A stretch of DNA of 64,000 nucleotides from Nansenia antarctica (Eukaryota > Chordata > Actinopteri > Argentiniformes > Microstomatidae). Made by a program: the position numbers and the translations under genes. Position 1 is the first letter of the stretch. Each line of letters starts with the position of its first letter. The notes under the pieces were generated by a model. It ran no database searches. It saw only the letters and a program-made list of their open reading frames with translations, and was not told where the DNA came from. Where the stretch lies: assembly GCA_963989245.1 (NCBI GenBank), contig OZ022345.1, positions 39,204,834-39,268,833 of the forward strand, in the 5' to 3' direction. Positions 24,732 through 37,210 of this stretch are shown piece by piece.

Positions 24732-27700
24732 GGGGTAGTGGTGGTCTAGTGGCCTTCACTCACTACTGCAGGTTTTGGTCGCTGGCATGGCACGGTTAGG
24801 CTGGCCGGCCGCGTGGGTTCAGTCCCAGGCTGGCAATACAGATGACAACAACAACAACAACAACAACAACACCACGCTGTCACTTTGGTCCACTGCCATG
24901 TTTACACAACTCACTGCCCACCAACTACTAGCCACTCCCAACCTATCCACTGAACTGCTCCCACCTGTACTCTGGTTTCATCTCCAACTTGGACTCACCC
25001 TCCTGCTGCTCCTATCGTTTTGCCCTGGACCCCCGCCCACCATACTCACCTATACTGCCACTGACCTTCACTCACTGAACCATAACCATCGCCTCACTGC
25101 TGCTGCTGCCACCGCCGCCACCAAGGCAGGCATTCTCCGCCGCCACCGCTACATCCACCGAGGCTCCCAGCAACATCGACACCGGACTCTACACCACCCT
25201 GAAGGCACAAACATCCCCTCATTTTGGACTAACTCTCGCTCACCTGTCATCACCCCACACCGCACCGCCGACCCCTCAAACCTCCGCTCTCTCCCTCCTG
25301 CTCCCCCATCCATCTCCCTTGCACTATTGAACACTCGCTCTCTCTCCAACAAATCCCCTGTCATATCTGAACTGATACTGGACAACAACCTGGACATACT
25401 TCTCCTCACTGAAACCTGGCAGCAACCCTCGGACTACTACTCACTCAACCAGGCCACCCCCCCTAATTACACCTACATCGCTAAACCCCGCCTCTCCAAG
25501 CGAGGGGGTGGTCTCGCTGCTCTCCACAAACTCACCCTAACTGTCACTGTACTGGACCTCAACCTCCCACCCATGTCATCCTTCGAATACCTCGCTTTTT
25601 CACTCCCCAACTCCATAACTGCACTCCTACTCTACCGCCCACCGAGGCCACGCCCCTCTTTTCTGTCTGATCTCTCTGAACTCCTCACCATTGCCTCTTC
25701 CCTTTCTACCCGTCTCTTACTCACCGGTGACTTTAATATCCATGTCGACCAACCCAACTCCAACCTCACCTCTGATTTCCTCTCTCTCCTTGATTGTTTC
25801 CACCTCACCCAGCACATCAACTTCCCCACCCATGTAAAAGGCCACACACTCGACCTTGTCTGCTCTGCCTCCCTACCCATATCCAACCCCCACCCTCTTC
25901 CTTTCCCACTCTCTGACCACCACTGCATCCTCTTCTCTGCCCCCCTGCCCCTACCGCGCCACCCCATCAAACGCACCATCTCCTTCCGTAACATAAAATC
26001 TGTCAACCCACTCACTCTATCCCAGTCCATATCTTCTGCCCTCCCCACTGACTCCACTCCCACCAACCCGGAAGACTATGCCACCTTACTCAACTCCATT
26101 CTCTCTGACTCCCTTGACTCACTGGCCCCCTTGAAAACCATCACTGTCTCCTTCACCACCTCCTCCCCCTGGTACACCCCTGAACTACGCACCATGAAAC
26201 AGACCGGCCGCCAACTTGAACGACTACACAATAGAACCCACCTCACTGTCCATGCCGAAGTCTACAAGCAACATATCTCCTCCTACCGTGACGCACTCCA
26301 AGCTGCCAAATCTGCCTACTACTCCACCCTCATCAACACCTCCAATCGAAACCCCCGCACCCTCTTCTCCACTGTCAAGACACTACTCCAACCCCCGGAC
26401 AACAACACAACTTCCTCCCCTGACCTCTGCAACTCCTTTCTCCACGCATTCAACAGCAAGATCTCCCACATCAATAGCTCACTGACTGCCTCCATCTCCA
26501 ACTCCACCACCCCCGCCCCCCCTGCTGTCATCTTCCCCCCTCCTGACTACCCTCCCCCTACTCCTCTCACTACTTTCTCCCCTATTGACTCCTCCCTCAT
26601 CACTACTATCATCACCGCCTCCAAAACAACCACCTGCTCCCTCGACCCCCTCCCTACCACCCTGACCAAGGCCTGCCTCCCTGCCCTCATCCCCCACCTC
26701 ACTGCCCTCTTCAATCAGTCACTATCCCAAGGCCACGTTCCCTCAAGCTACAAACTTGCCGCTGTCACCCCCATTCTCAAAAAGCCCACTCTTGACCCAG
26801 CCAATCTCTCCAACTACCGCCCCATCTCCAACCTACCATTCCTCTCCAAAACCCTAGAGCGCGTTGTCGCTGCCCAACTTCACTCCCACCTCCAATCCAA
26901 CAAACTGTATGAACCCCTTCAATCTGGCTTCCGCCCACATCACAGCACCGAAACAGCCCTGGTCAAAGTAATCAACGATCTCCTCACCTCTGCAGACTCA
27001 GGTGCCCTCAACATCCTAGTTCTACTAGACCTGAGCGCAGCCTTCGACACAGTGTCCCACTCCATCCTCCTTCAAAGGCTGCGCCAACTGGGTGTTGAGG
27101 GCACCGCCCTGGACTGGCTCACCTCCTACCTCACCAACAGACACCAGTTCATCTCCCTCTCCGGTCACACCTCCTCCTCCTCCTCTGTCACACAGGGGGT
27201 CCCACAAGGCTCAGTCCTCGGCCCCCTGCTCTTCCTCTGCTACACACTCCCCCTCGGTCACATCATCCGCCAATTCAACCTGGACTTCCACTGCTACGCT
27301 GATGACACACAGATTTACATCACCACAAACTCCACCCAGAACCCACCCCTCACTCACATCGAAACCTGCATCTCCGCAATAAAAACCTGGCTCCACACAA
27401 CTTCCTCAAACTGAACAGTGACAAGACCGAAGTCATCCTCATCGGCACCAAATCCACCCTCAATAAAACCGGACCCATCACACTCACCATTGACGACACT
27501 ACCATCACCCCCTCCCCCCTGGCTCGCAACCTCGGCTTCATCCTGGACCCCACCCTCTCATTCGATCCCCACGTCAGTTCCATTGTCAAGACATCCTACT
27601 TCCACCTCCGAAACATTGCAAAAATCAGACACTGCCTCTCCCCCCCCGCTGCTGAATCCCTCATCCACGCCTTCATCTCCTCCCGCCTCGACTACTGCAA

Positions 27701-28537
27701 CTCCCTACTCACCGGCATCACCTCCCGCTCCCTCCATAGACTCCAGATGGTCCAAAACTCTGCTGCACGCCTCCTCTCAAACACCCGCTCCCGTGACCAC
27801 ATCACTCCTGTCCTCCACTCTCTCCACTGGCTCCCCATCAAAGAACGTATTCAATTCAAAGTCCTCATCCTCACATACAAAGCCCTCCATAGCCTGGCCC
27901 CCCCTTACCTGACTGACCTCCTTCTCCCCCACCGCCCTACCCGTACCCTCCGATCCTCATCCATTGTTCCCCTCACTGTCCCACCCTCAAAACTCAAAGG
28001 CTTCGGTCACCGTGCCTTTTCACGAGCTGCACCCCGCCTCTGGAACTCTCTCCCTCAACCACTCAGAGACTCACCCTCACTCCTCACTTTTAAATCCCAC
28101 CTCAAAACCTACCTGTTCTCCCACGCCTACAGCCTCCCCTACCCCTAGCCATCTCCCCCATCCCTGCCACCCCCGCCCCCCCCCCTGGACATGCATACAA
28201 CCTTCCCCGTTCGTTAACTCTGTGTTCTATGTGCTCATGTTATCTGTTGCTTGTTGTTTCTGTGTTTTCCGTTCTTCCCATATTGTCAGCGTCTTTGAGC
28301 CTCGGAAAAGCGCTATATAAATCCAATGAATTATTAATTATTATTATTAGTGAGTTGGACTTGTGATCGGAAGGTTGTGAGTTCAAGTCCCGCCTGAAAA
28401 CCACATCACTACTAGTGTGCCCTTGAGTAAGGCACTTAGCCCTCAGTTACTCCAGGGGTAATGTCCCTGTAATTCGTAATTGTAAGTCACTTTGGATTAA
28501 AAGCGTCTGCTAAATGGCAAAATTTAAATTAATTAAT
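24732..28537 (+). mobile_element. tRNA-type SINE interrupted by an L2-like LINE
   Basis: The 5' part (24732-24752, GGGGTAGTGGTGGTCTAGTG) and the 3' part (28349-28537, with GTGAGTTCAAGTCCCGCC as box B and GGATTAAAAGCGTCTGCTAA near its end) rejoin to the SINE also seen at 33003-33210 and 39610-39823. An 8-bp target duplication, TAGTATTA, flanks it (24724-24731 and 28538-28545). Confidence 0.8.
24753..28348 (+). mobile_element. L2-like LINE, nearly intact apart from one frameshift
   Basis: A long reading frame (24775-27414, 879 codons) encodes an AP-type endonuclease domain: LALLNTRSLSNKSPVISELI, LLLTETW, LLTGDFNIH, SDHHCILF. The reverse transcriptase follows: NYRPISNLPFLSKTLER, GFRPHHSTETAL, LLDLSAAFDTVSH, QGVPQGSVLGPLLF, CYADDTQIY. 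One frameshift near 27390-27396 moves the reading into a frame open to the stop at 28148, carrying LDYCNSLLTG, LHWLPIKERIQFK and APRLWNSLPQPL. The 3' end GAAAAGCGCTATATAAAT with an (ATT)n tail is typical of fish L2 elements. Few lesions imply a recent insertion. Confidence 0.88.
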
Positions 28538-29578
28538 TAGTATTACATCAGAGTAGGTGGAACTTCAGAGTTCCACAAGGCTCCATTCTTGGGCCATTAT
28601 TATTTATAATCTATGTAAATGACATTTGCACACAGGTAAATGCTGATGTGCACCTCTATGCGGATGACACCATTATTTACTGCACTTCTCTGCGTGAGGC
28701 GTTAGAGAAACTTCAGGAGGCTTTTATAGTTTTACAGAAAAAGTGGTTGAAGTTAAAATTAGTGTTAAATTCCCCAAAAAACAAATATATGCTGTTCACT
28801 CTTTCTAAAAATGCACAACCTGAGTCTCCAATTATTACCTTACAAAGACAAGAAATAGAGAGAGTATCGTGCTATAAATATTTGAGGGTTTTATTGGATG
28901 AAAATATTTATTTTAGTCCTCATGTAGATAACTTGGTTAAGAAACTTAGAGCTAAGCTAGGCTTTTATTTTAGAAATAAGTCTTGTTTTATTTTAAAAGC
29001 GAGAAAGGACATTATTGCAGCCACGGTTTTATCTGTGCTTGATTATGGTGACATTCTTTATATGCATGCTGCAAAGTCTGTGTTGCGCCCACTAGAGTCT
29101 GTCTATCATTCTGCATTACGTTTCATAACTATGGCTGGGTACTCCACACATCATTGCAACTTATACAGTTTTCTCTGGTTGGCCACCACTATCAATACGT
29201 AGACAGCATCACTGGTTTATTTTCATTCATAAAGCAATGATTGGATTATTACCATCTTACTTATCAGTTTTTCTCAATGGCAGTAAACAGTAGATATAAC
29301 CTCAGGTCTAATAACAGCATTCTCTTTAATGTGCCAAATGTTAGATCTGAACTTGGGAAAAACGCATTCTGTTACAATGCTCCATCAACGTGGAATACTT
29401 CAGAAAAAGTTTAAACCTAACATTCCACTCTTTGACTTTAAACTGCATGTTACAGAGACTTTGAATCATACATGCAAATGTGCTTAGGTTATCTATGTGG
29501 TTAGGGTATCTGCTCACCGTTTCTGTTGTTATTTTCTGTTGTATATTGTATGTTTTATACTGTATGTGGTGTCTTTTT

Positions 29579-29973
29579 TTTATTTTTTATAAATTTGTTT
29601 TTCAGATTTTATCCCTTTTTCACCCAATTTGGTAGCCAATTTAACCCAATTTAGCATCCAATTATCCCCTGCCTATTGCATAGGATCCGCCGCACGACCC
29701 CGTGGCCGGCAGTCCCAGAGGAGGGCGCCAGGCAGACTAGGCTGACTGGCTCCTCGAGCCCAGTACCGTTATTCCGGCACCCAGGGGGCGGTGTTGCGCG
29801 ACGGATCCTAGTCCAGAAATACTCCTATACCCCCCTCGGAAGCGGCCGGCCAATATGCCGCTTCCCGTGTGCCTCGGCCATATCTGGATCTGGCGAGCCG
29901 GGATACGAACCCCGGCCCCGGTGGGCAGCATGCACTAGCGGCCAGTGCGTAGACCGCTACACCACCGCGGGGC
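29579..29973 (-). mobile_element. tRNA-derived SINE with target duplications
   Basis: On the - strand it starts GCCCCGCGGTGGTGTAGCGG (box A) and has GGGGTTCGTATCCCGGCTCG (box B), then a unique body and an AT-rich end. It is bracketed by a perfect 15-bp duplication ATGTGGTGTCTTTTT (29564-29578 and 29974-29988). It is inserted in the 3' region of the old LINE. Confidence 0.85.
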
Positions 29974-30171
29974 ATGTGGTGTCTTTTTAATTAAGTGCTG
30001 CTTTTCTTGGTCAGGGCTCATTTGAAAAAGAGGCTACTGTCTCAATATGAATACCCTGGTTAAATAAAGGATTCATAATAAAATAGTAACTCAATCAATA
30101 TAAGCTGGATTTTGAACATTTTAAAGCTGTTTTTGTTTTTTAGTACACCTTGCTATTGCTCTCCTTCGGTT

Positions 30172-30475
30172 CACTTACATTTACATTTACATTTTTGACA
30201 TTTAGCAGACGCCTTTATCCAAAGGGACTTACAACAAGTACATTTGTCTAAGGTAAGTGAATCATCAATCCATTAGTCATCATACGAAAACAAATCTATG
30301 CTAGGACCAGGAGCCATTTGCAGTCACTGCAGTCATGCTACAAGAAGAAAGGATTACTTTTTATTCTTTACAGTAGATGAACTGTACTCAGGGGTAGTGG
30401 GGATGAAGAGATCTTTAGGAGGGAGTCAAGGTGGAGCTTGAGTATTAGTATCGACAAGGACCATCATGATTCAGT
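30172..30475 (-). mobile_element. LINE 3' tail fragment downstream of copy B
   Basis: The counterpart of 18917-19190, in the same relative place after exon 3. Contains GACATTTAGCAGACGCCTTT and GGAGTCAAGGTGGAGCTTGA. Confidence 0.6.
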
Positions 30476-30561
30476 TCTGGCTATAATCAACATGATGAAG
30501 TTATGAAGTTATGCTAGTCAACAAAAACATCATAATGAGTATTCATCAGGTAGGTCCAGAA

Positions 30562-30894
30562 TCAAGTCTGATTCAAACTGGAGCTCCTGGGCAGGGGAGT
30601 AGAAGACGACTGGGTCTGAGGATCAGGGTCTGTGGTGGGGGGGCAGTGTTGGTGGTGGGGGGGGCAGTGTTGGTGGTGGGGGGGGGGGGGGGGGGCAGTG
30701 GAACTCCTTGGGATCATGGTCTGTCCCTTGGAGTTCGCCTCAGGCCTCAGGGTCCGTTTGTTGATGTGTTGGATGGTGAGACGACAGCGCAGAACCTGAA
30801 GGAACACCTGTTCAGGAGATAAGTCTGTTACTGTTAATTTGAACATTGGATACATTTTATAAATCTCAACGATTAGTTTTGAGTTACCCTGAAA

Positions 30895-30992
<98 letters not shown>

Positions 30993-33900
30993 ATAATAGT
31001 TACCCTGACTATGCATAAACAAGCGTAAATACCATCTAATAAAAGCTGTGGATGTGAACGTTAACCTCATACGTAAGTGTTTGAGTGAAGAGCAAAACAA
31101 AAACAAAAAGTTCACTGTCTCGTTACTTATGCAGGTCACTGTATGTACCCATCCCAGATTGCTTCTTTCAACGTCATAGGCTGGGTTGCACCAACGTGGT
31201 TTAAATTGTTTGAACCCGGATCAGCAATTATATTTATTTATCCACCCCTGGAGGAGATTTATGTTAGGTTTATTTCAGTTTCAATGACAACATGGCTGCA
31301 TGTCAAACACACGCCCGCTGGTGAAACCGCAAACCACCCGCTGACTCGAAGTGGTCGAAAAATGAAAGTGAAACTTATTGTGTCAACAATATCTGTTTTT
31401 TGTTTTTCATAACACATAACTTGAAGTTTTAAAGTACCCACTCAATATAATATAACAGTGATAATGACTTGTTCAAAGGACGTGTTCAAAAGCAAGGACT
31501 GTGTGTTCATCTAATTATGTGTAGTTATGTGTTTTTAGCATGTCGATGTTCTCTCAACATGTTGTGATGTTATAAAAATCCAGTCAGACGTCCGTAGCGA
31601 TCACTGTTAGCCGCTAGATGTTAGCATCCTTTGTTGTTGTGGTTTGATCAGAGTCACTTTTCTCCCATTCTGTCCCATTCCCATTCTTGAGGTGCACCAA
31701 CATTCAAATACGCCTGTTATCTTGATTATTTTTTTCAATGTATGTGACATCATTTGAAAGCTTCCAATCTGTAAAAACCGAAAAATTACTTGCAAATGGT
31801 TTATGATGGATTATGATTTTAATTGTCATAATAATTGTATAGTGCTATAATTTTATAGTGATGTAATAAGTGAATAATTCAATAGTGAGTTTTCCCAATG
31901 ATATAGCTTTACAAAATACTGTTTACTGTCATATACCTCAATGGGAAGGTTAGACCAGCTATCAAGCATGTAAGTGAGAGGAACTCTCAAACGCCCTCCC
32001 AGTTCTTGGGGGCTGCATGTCTACTATTTACATGGATTGTACAGTATTTAGAACCATCTTCAAACCAATATGAATAATAAATATGAATACACCAACCAAA
32101 GAATGTGATTGATTTAGCTGTTCATATTATAGGGTCTGGTATATATTTCAGATACAATGTCCTGTCCTTTTTACACATACTCTCTCAAATTAACACTGCA
32201 TTATACCTGATTTACAGGTTCATATTGCACCTCTTGGAAGAGGAAATAAAAAAAATAAAAAATAAACATAGACACGGGTACAGTTATATTTTGTGTAATG
32301 GAAAATTGTCAGTTGTGTGGAATAGTGCTAATGGTACAGGGTAGATTGATAACAACTGCTCCCTGTTTTATTTTAGACTCAATGCATGACATTGAGCCAT
32401 CGTCCCCCAATTTCTACCACCTTGCATTTCGTTTCTATCAATGTGAAAAGTGCTGTTATATTCAGAATCATAGCGGCCAAGTAGTGAATGTAAAATATCA
32501 GAATCAAAAACAAGTTTATTGCTACATCCCATTATACACTTATCTTTTTGGAGTTAAATTAATAAATAGCATGCTTTAATAAATTAGCATGCTAGCAGGT
32601 TTTTTAATATAAAATAGCCATGCCAATATAGACTAGTGAGCCTGTTATACCTTAATGCTATTTAAGTGCGAGACGCTAGCTCTAATTCATTCAGGGCCAT
32701 ATTTATCTAGCCTACATCTTGAATTTATTTTGCATTTCGTCTGAATCCAAGATGGCGGATACTGAAAATGAATTAATCATACTTTAATCTTGGTTTAAAC
32801 TCGGTTTAACTAATCCAGGATTAAAATTATGATTAAGCCTAAACAAGGATTAATTTAAACCATGTTGGTTTTTTAAATTATTATTATTATTCATAAATTT
32901 TCTTTGCTCTGTAGCAACAATATCAGTGAAAAGTGCTTTACAAATGTTTAATAATAATAATAATAATAATATTATTATAATTATTATTGTTATTTTTATT
33001 GTAATTTTAATTAATAATTTTGCCATTTAGCAGACGCTTTTATCCAAAGCGACTTACAATTACGAATTACAGGGACATTCCCCCCTGGAGTAACTGAAGT
33101 GCCTTACCCAAGGGCACACTAGTAGTGGTGTGGCTTCAGGCGGGATTTGAACTCACAACCTTCCGATCCCAAGTCCAACTCACTATCCACTAGACCACCA
33201 CTACCCCCCCACTATAATTGTAAATATACAATTATATATTGTCATATATAATCATATATCACCACTAAGACTGTCAGAACCTGGCCAGAAGGGTCCGCTC
33301 CACTGCAGATCTGCCTAAATGACACCCTATGGCAGGAATATGAGCATGAGGACCTGGAACAGTACACGTCGTCGGTTCTGAACCACATAGTGAACTGCAC
33401 CAACTCAGTCACCGTGGACAAACGGGTCCGGGTCTACCCCAACACGAAGCCATGGATGACTGGGAAGGTCCAAAAACTGATCAACGAGAGGGACAACGCC
33501 TTCTTCGCAGGGAAGAGCACACCGCTGTACAGCTCCACCAGGGCCAACCTAAAGCGCGGAATCAAAGCGGCCAAGGCAGACCACAGAGAGAAGATTGAGG
33601 AATGCCTCCTGAGCAACGACTCCAGGCGGATGTGGCAGGGGGTTCAGCAGATGACAAACTTCAGAGCCAGCAGGCTCACAGCCGCAGAGGACGACCCCCT
33701 GCTGGCGGGAAAGCTGAACACCTTCTACGCCCGGTTCGACGAGGGGCGAACGGAGGTAACCGCAACACAAACACCACTCTCTCCAGCTCTCAGCAGCCTC
33801 ACCCTCACAGAGCATGAAGTGAGACGCGTACTGAAGGCGGTGGACCCCAGGAAAGCCTCGGGGCCGGATGGCGTCTTGGGACGGGTGCTGAGAGACTGCG

Positions 33901-36900
33901 CCGACCAGCTGGCCGGGGTTTTCACCAACATCTTTAACCAGTCCCTGTCCCAGGCCACCATCCCACCCTGCCTGAAAACCTCAACTATCATCCCAGTCCC
34001 GAAGAAAAGTACGGTGAGCTGCCTAAACGACTACCGCCCGGTGGCACTCACACCAATCATCATGAAGTGCTTCGAGAAACTAGTCCGGGCCCACATACTC
34101 ACACGCCTCCCGCCCAACCTGGATCCATACCAGTTCGCCTACAGAGCCCACAGGTCCACAGAGGACGCCATCGCGACGACTCTCCACGCCACTCTATCCC
34201 ACCTGGAGAGGGGAAACAGCTACGCGAGACTGCTCTTCGTGGACTTCAGCTCCGCCTTCAACACCATCCTTCCAGACAGGCTAGTGACCAAACTACTAGA
34301 CCTGGGTCTATCACACTCTATATGTGCGTGGATCAAGGACTTCCTGACCGACCGCCCCCAGAGGGTGTGGGTGGGCCCCCACACCTCCACAGCCCTCAGA
34401 CTCAGCACTGGGACCCCCCAGGGCTGCGTGCTAAGCCCCATCCTCTACAACCTCTACACCTACGACTTCACCCCCGTCCACCCCAGCAACTCCATCGTAA
34501 AGTTTGCAGACGACACCACCGTGGTGGGATGCATCTCGGGGGGGGACGAGGCGGCGTACAGGGATGAGGTAGAGCAACTGAGCAAGCTGTGCAAGGTTAA
34601 CAACCTGCTGCTGAACAAGTCAAAGACCCAGGAAATCATCGTAGACTTCAGGAGGAAAAAGTCCGAGATCCAGACCCTGCTCATCGACGGAGAGAGCGTG
34701 GAGAGAGTCTCAACCCTCCGATTCCTGGGGATGCACATGCGGGATGACCTGACCTGGAAGGACAACACAAAAGGCACCATCAAGAGGGCACAACAGCGGC
34801 TATACACCCTGAGAGTCCTCAGGAAGGAACACAGCAAGCAGGAGATACTGGTGACCTTCTACCGCGGCGCAGTGGAGAGCATCCTCACCTACGGCATCTG
34901 CAACTGGTTCTCCAGCTGCACAACAGCGGAGAGAAATGCGCTACAGAGAGTCGTGAGAACAGCACAGAAGATCACCGGCGCCCCCCTCCCCTCTCTGGAA
35001 GAGCTGTACAACACACGCTGTCTCAGGAAGGCCTCCAAGATCTCCAGGGACCCGACCCACCCTGGGTACGAACACTTTACCAGGCTGCCCTCGAAAAGGC
35101 GGTTCAGGACCCTGGCCGCTAAGACAAACAGACTGAAGAACAGCTTCTACCACAGGGCCGTCCAGGCCCTGAACACAGCAAAGACCTAAGTTCTGGGCCC
35201 TGGACAGTCTGGACGGATTGTATGGCAGCTGCTGGACTGAAAAAATCAGGTGTAGTGCTGAGGCACAAACATGTACATTTCAAGCCTGCAAACTGTGACA
35301 CTTTAAATAACGTGAAACAATGCATGTACATTTCAAGCCTGCAAACTGTGACACTTTAAATAACGTGAAACAATACTATTGTGCAATATGACAACCCCAG
35401 TCGTCTATCTGTACAGTATAGTACAGTGGATAGTGTACATAGCCTTTATTTTATTTTTTTGAAAGTGTTTTTTTTTTCCCTTTCCTAACACCAGGGGAGC
35501 CACCCCTCCTAAATTTCGTTGTTTGGTACCTGTACTGTAGCAATGACAATAAAAGTCCATTCCATTCATATATAATTATTATATATAATAATAATTATTA
35601 TCATTATTGTCATTCGGGTCACCTGTCTGAACTGTGGGGAGGAGATGTTGTAGAGGAAGGGGTTGATGACAGAGCTGAGGTAGAAGAAGATGATCGCCAC
35701 AGTGCTGGCATCCATCATGGAGTGGAGGTTGGCAATTAACCATTTGGGAGAAGCGATCACCAACAGCCGGATCACTTGGGTGGGCATCCAGCACACAGCC
35801 AGAGCTCCTACGATCAGTCCTGTGAGGGGAGGGGGGGGGGTGGTCAGGGAGCAGGGGAGATGGGGCAGAGGAGGAGAGAGAGGGTGCAGAGAAGGAGGCA
35901 GAGGAACAGAGAGAGGGAGAGAAGAAGGCAGAGGAAGAGAGCAAGCGGGAGGAAAGAGACAGAGGAAGAGAGAGGGAGCAGAGAAAGAGCCAGAGGAAGA
36001 GAGAGGGAGCAGAGAAAGAGGCAGGGGAAGAGAAAGAGGGGGGAGAGAGGGGGGAGAGAAAGAGGCAGAGGCTGATCACGTTTTATTTATTCATGTTGTT
36101 TCTGGAGGAGATGGAGGGGATTACAAAAATAACCTACCCAGAAACAGGATGGTCTGCTTGCGGGCGGTCTTCACCCTTAAACTCTCGTGCTTGGGCGTGC
36201 CCTCTGCTCCATTGGCCCCTCCCCCCATGGGGCCCATGGGTTTCTGTAGGACCAGGATCATCCGCCAACACATGACCCCCACCGACACCAGCACCACCAT
36301 GTATACGATAAACGCCCCCAAGACACTACCCTGGAACATTCTCCAGCGACCCTGCTGAATGGTGCAGTACCTCAGTTCAACAGGCCCCTCCTCCAGCTGA
36401 AAGGTAAAGTCCATCGTCCCCATGGTGAACGTATATGGCAGCGCCACCAGTACAGACGTCACCCAGGCTAAGGCGATGAGGTAAGATGCCAAGCGTGCCG
36501 TCAGTGCCTTGAACCTGAACGGGTGGCATATCGCCATGTAGCGCTCGAAGCTCAGGGTCGCCAAATTCAGGATGGTGGCGTAGCTGCACATTTGGTGCAA
36601 GAACATGTAGAATTGACAGGAAACTTTGCTTTGCATGGTGCTGAACGGGAAGGTGAGGGTGAAGTAGACATCCACAGGTATCCCGATGATCAGTATCAGG
36701 AGGTCGGAACACGCCAGCGACACCATGTGATCCGTCACGCTCCTCTGAAGATAGCCGTTATGCGACAGCACCCGGGTCACACGCACTGTGACCACATTTC
36801 CCACAACTCCAGTCACCAGGATGAGACTGTAGAGGACAACAAAGAAGACTTTCAAAGAGTAGCTTTTTACCTGCTCCAACACCTGGTTGTCTTCCCACTG

Positions 36901-36939
36901 CTGCTTCCAGTTTATTTCAATATCAACATCCCTGTCCAT
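30562..36939 (-). CDS. gpr39-like: GPR39-like G protein-coupled receptor, copy B
   Basis: A rhodopsin-like receptor of the GPR39 type. Exons on the - strand are 36939-36138, 35819-35623 and 30807-30562, joining in frame for a predicted 414 aa. The hallmarks are those of copy A: ACSDLL, ERYMAICHPF, CWMPTQVIRLL, SSVINPFLY. The tail is short and Pro/His-rich and ends SSSLNQT. TM2 and loop 1 read VDVYFTLTFPF, which differs from A. Intron 2 (30808-35622) was enlarged to 4.8 kb by a LINE, a SINE and other elements. All splice dinucleotides are intact. Whether so loaded an intron is still spliced efficiently cannot be judged. Confidence 0.85.
30830..31145 (+). mobile_element. Tc1-like remnant with (TAG)n expansion in copy B
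   Basis: Only the 3' outer part of the Tc1 element seen in A, C, D and E remains, from TTGAACATTGGATACATTTT to the terminus TCTCGTTACTTATGCAGGTC. A roughly 95-bp (TAG)n tract lies at 30897-30991. The transposase region is deleted. Confidence 0.6.
31183..32875. mobile_element. Possible nonautonomous DNA transposon in copy B intron 2
   Basis: Left GGTTGCACCAACGTGGTTTAAA and right TTTAAACCATGTTGGTT are approximate inverted ends. About 32578-32680 matches a dispersed repeat at 1727-1860. No transposase was seen. Confidence 0.4.
33003..33210 (-). mobile_element. tRNA-type SINE (same family as 39610-39823)
   Basis: On the - strand: GGTAGTGGTGGTCTAGTGGA, box B in GAGTTCAAATCCCGCC, and the 3' end AAGCGTCTGCTAAATGGCAA. 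Confidence 0.75.
33253..35566 (+). mobile_element. CR1/Rex1-like LINE, 5'-truncated, reverse transcriptase frame intact
   Basis: A 599-codon reading frame (33390-35189) encodes reverse transcriptase: DPRKASGPDGVLGRVLRDCA, LNDYRPVALTPIIMKCFEKL, LFVDFSSAFNTILPDRL, GTPQGCVLSPILYNLYTYD, VKFADDTTVVG. The C-terminal region follows, with LRKASKISRDP. The endonuclease part is missing. The 3' end has CAATGACAATAAAAGTCC. A 10-bp target duplication CATATATAAT lies at 33243-33252 and 35567-35576. It is inserted in intron 2 of copy B. An uninterrupted reading frame suggests a young insertion. Confidence 0.88.
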
Positions 36940-37100
36940 CGTGGGAAGAAGAGTTCAGATCTCCAGATTGATTTCTCCCCCTAACTTAACGATTCCACAG
37001 GGCAGAGCCTCAGTAATGAAGCTAACAGAGTCAAGCTAACAGAGTCTCAGTAACTAATCAAGCTAACAGGAAATCCACAAACAGAGCGATTTGTTTCTGA

Positions 37101-37210
37101 GAGAAAATATATGTATTATAAACTCCTCCTTCGTCCAAAAACTGTGATTTATCTTCACAGTGGGTTATTCCAGTTCTTTGATTATAACACACCTCTCACA
37201 ACCAAACTGG
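37101..37210 (-). promoter_or_regulatory. Candidate proximal promoter of copy B
   Basis: The same conserved block as in the other copies: gene-strand TTATAATCAAAGAACTGGAA and GGAGTTTATAATACATATAT. It ends about 160 bp before the start codon. Confidence 0.35.

Larger units (their letters stand above)
24534..30083 (+). mobile_element. Old non-LTR retrotransposon split by two nested insertions
   Basis: Reverse transcriptase pieces lie at 24534-24731 (FVALSKAFDTVDHNIL) and 28546-29460 (VPQGSILGPLLFIIYVNDIC, HLYADDTIIY, YKYLRVLLDE). A 3' tail with CCCTGGTTAAATAAAGGATT ends at about 30083. Frames are broken. A SINE that itself contains a LINE lies at 24732-28537, and another SINE at 29579-29973. 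Confidence 0.8.

Noticed and set aside
25149..27589. Several - strand frames of 60-144 codons
   Set aside because: Antisense shadows of the L2-like LINE coding frame.
29870..29973. Possible tRNA gene on the - strand
   Set aside because: Box A and box B are present, but the sequence continues into a SINE body, has 15-bp target duplications and lacks a proper cloverleaf ending.
32105..32579. 79- and 93-codon + strand frames
   Set aside because: No recognisable domain, AT-rich, inside a probable transposon in copy B intron 2, with no sign of splice sites.
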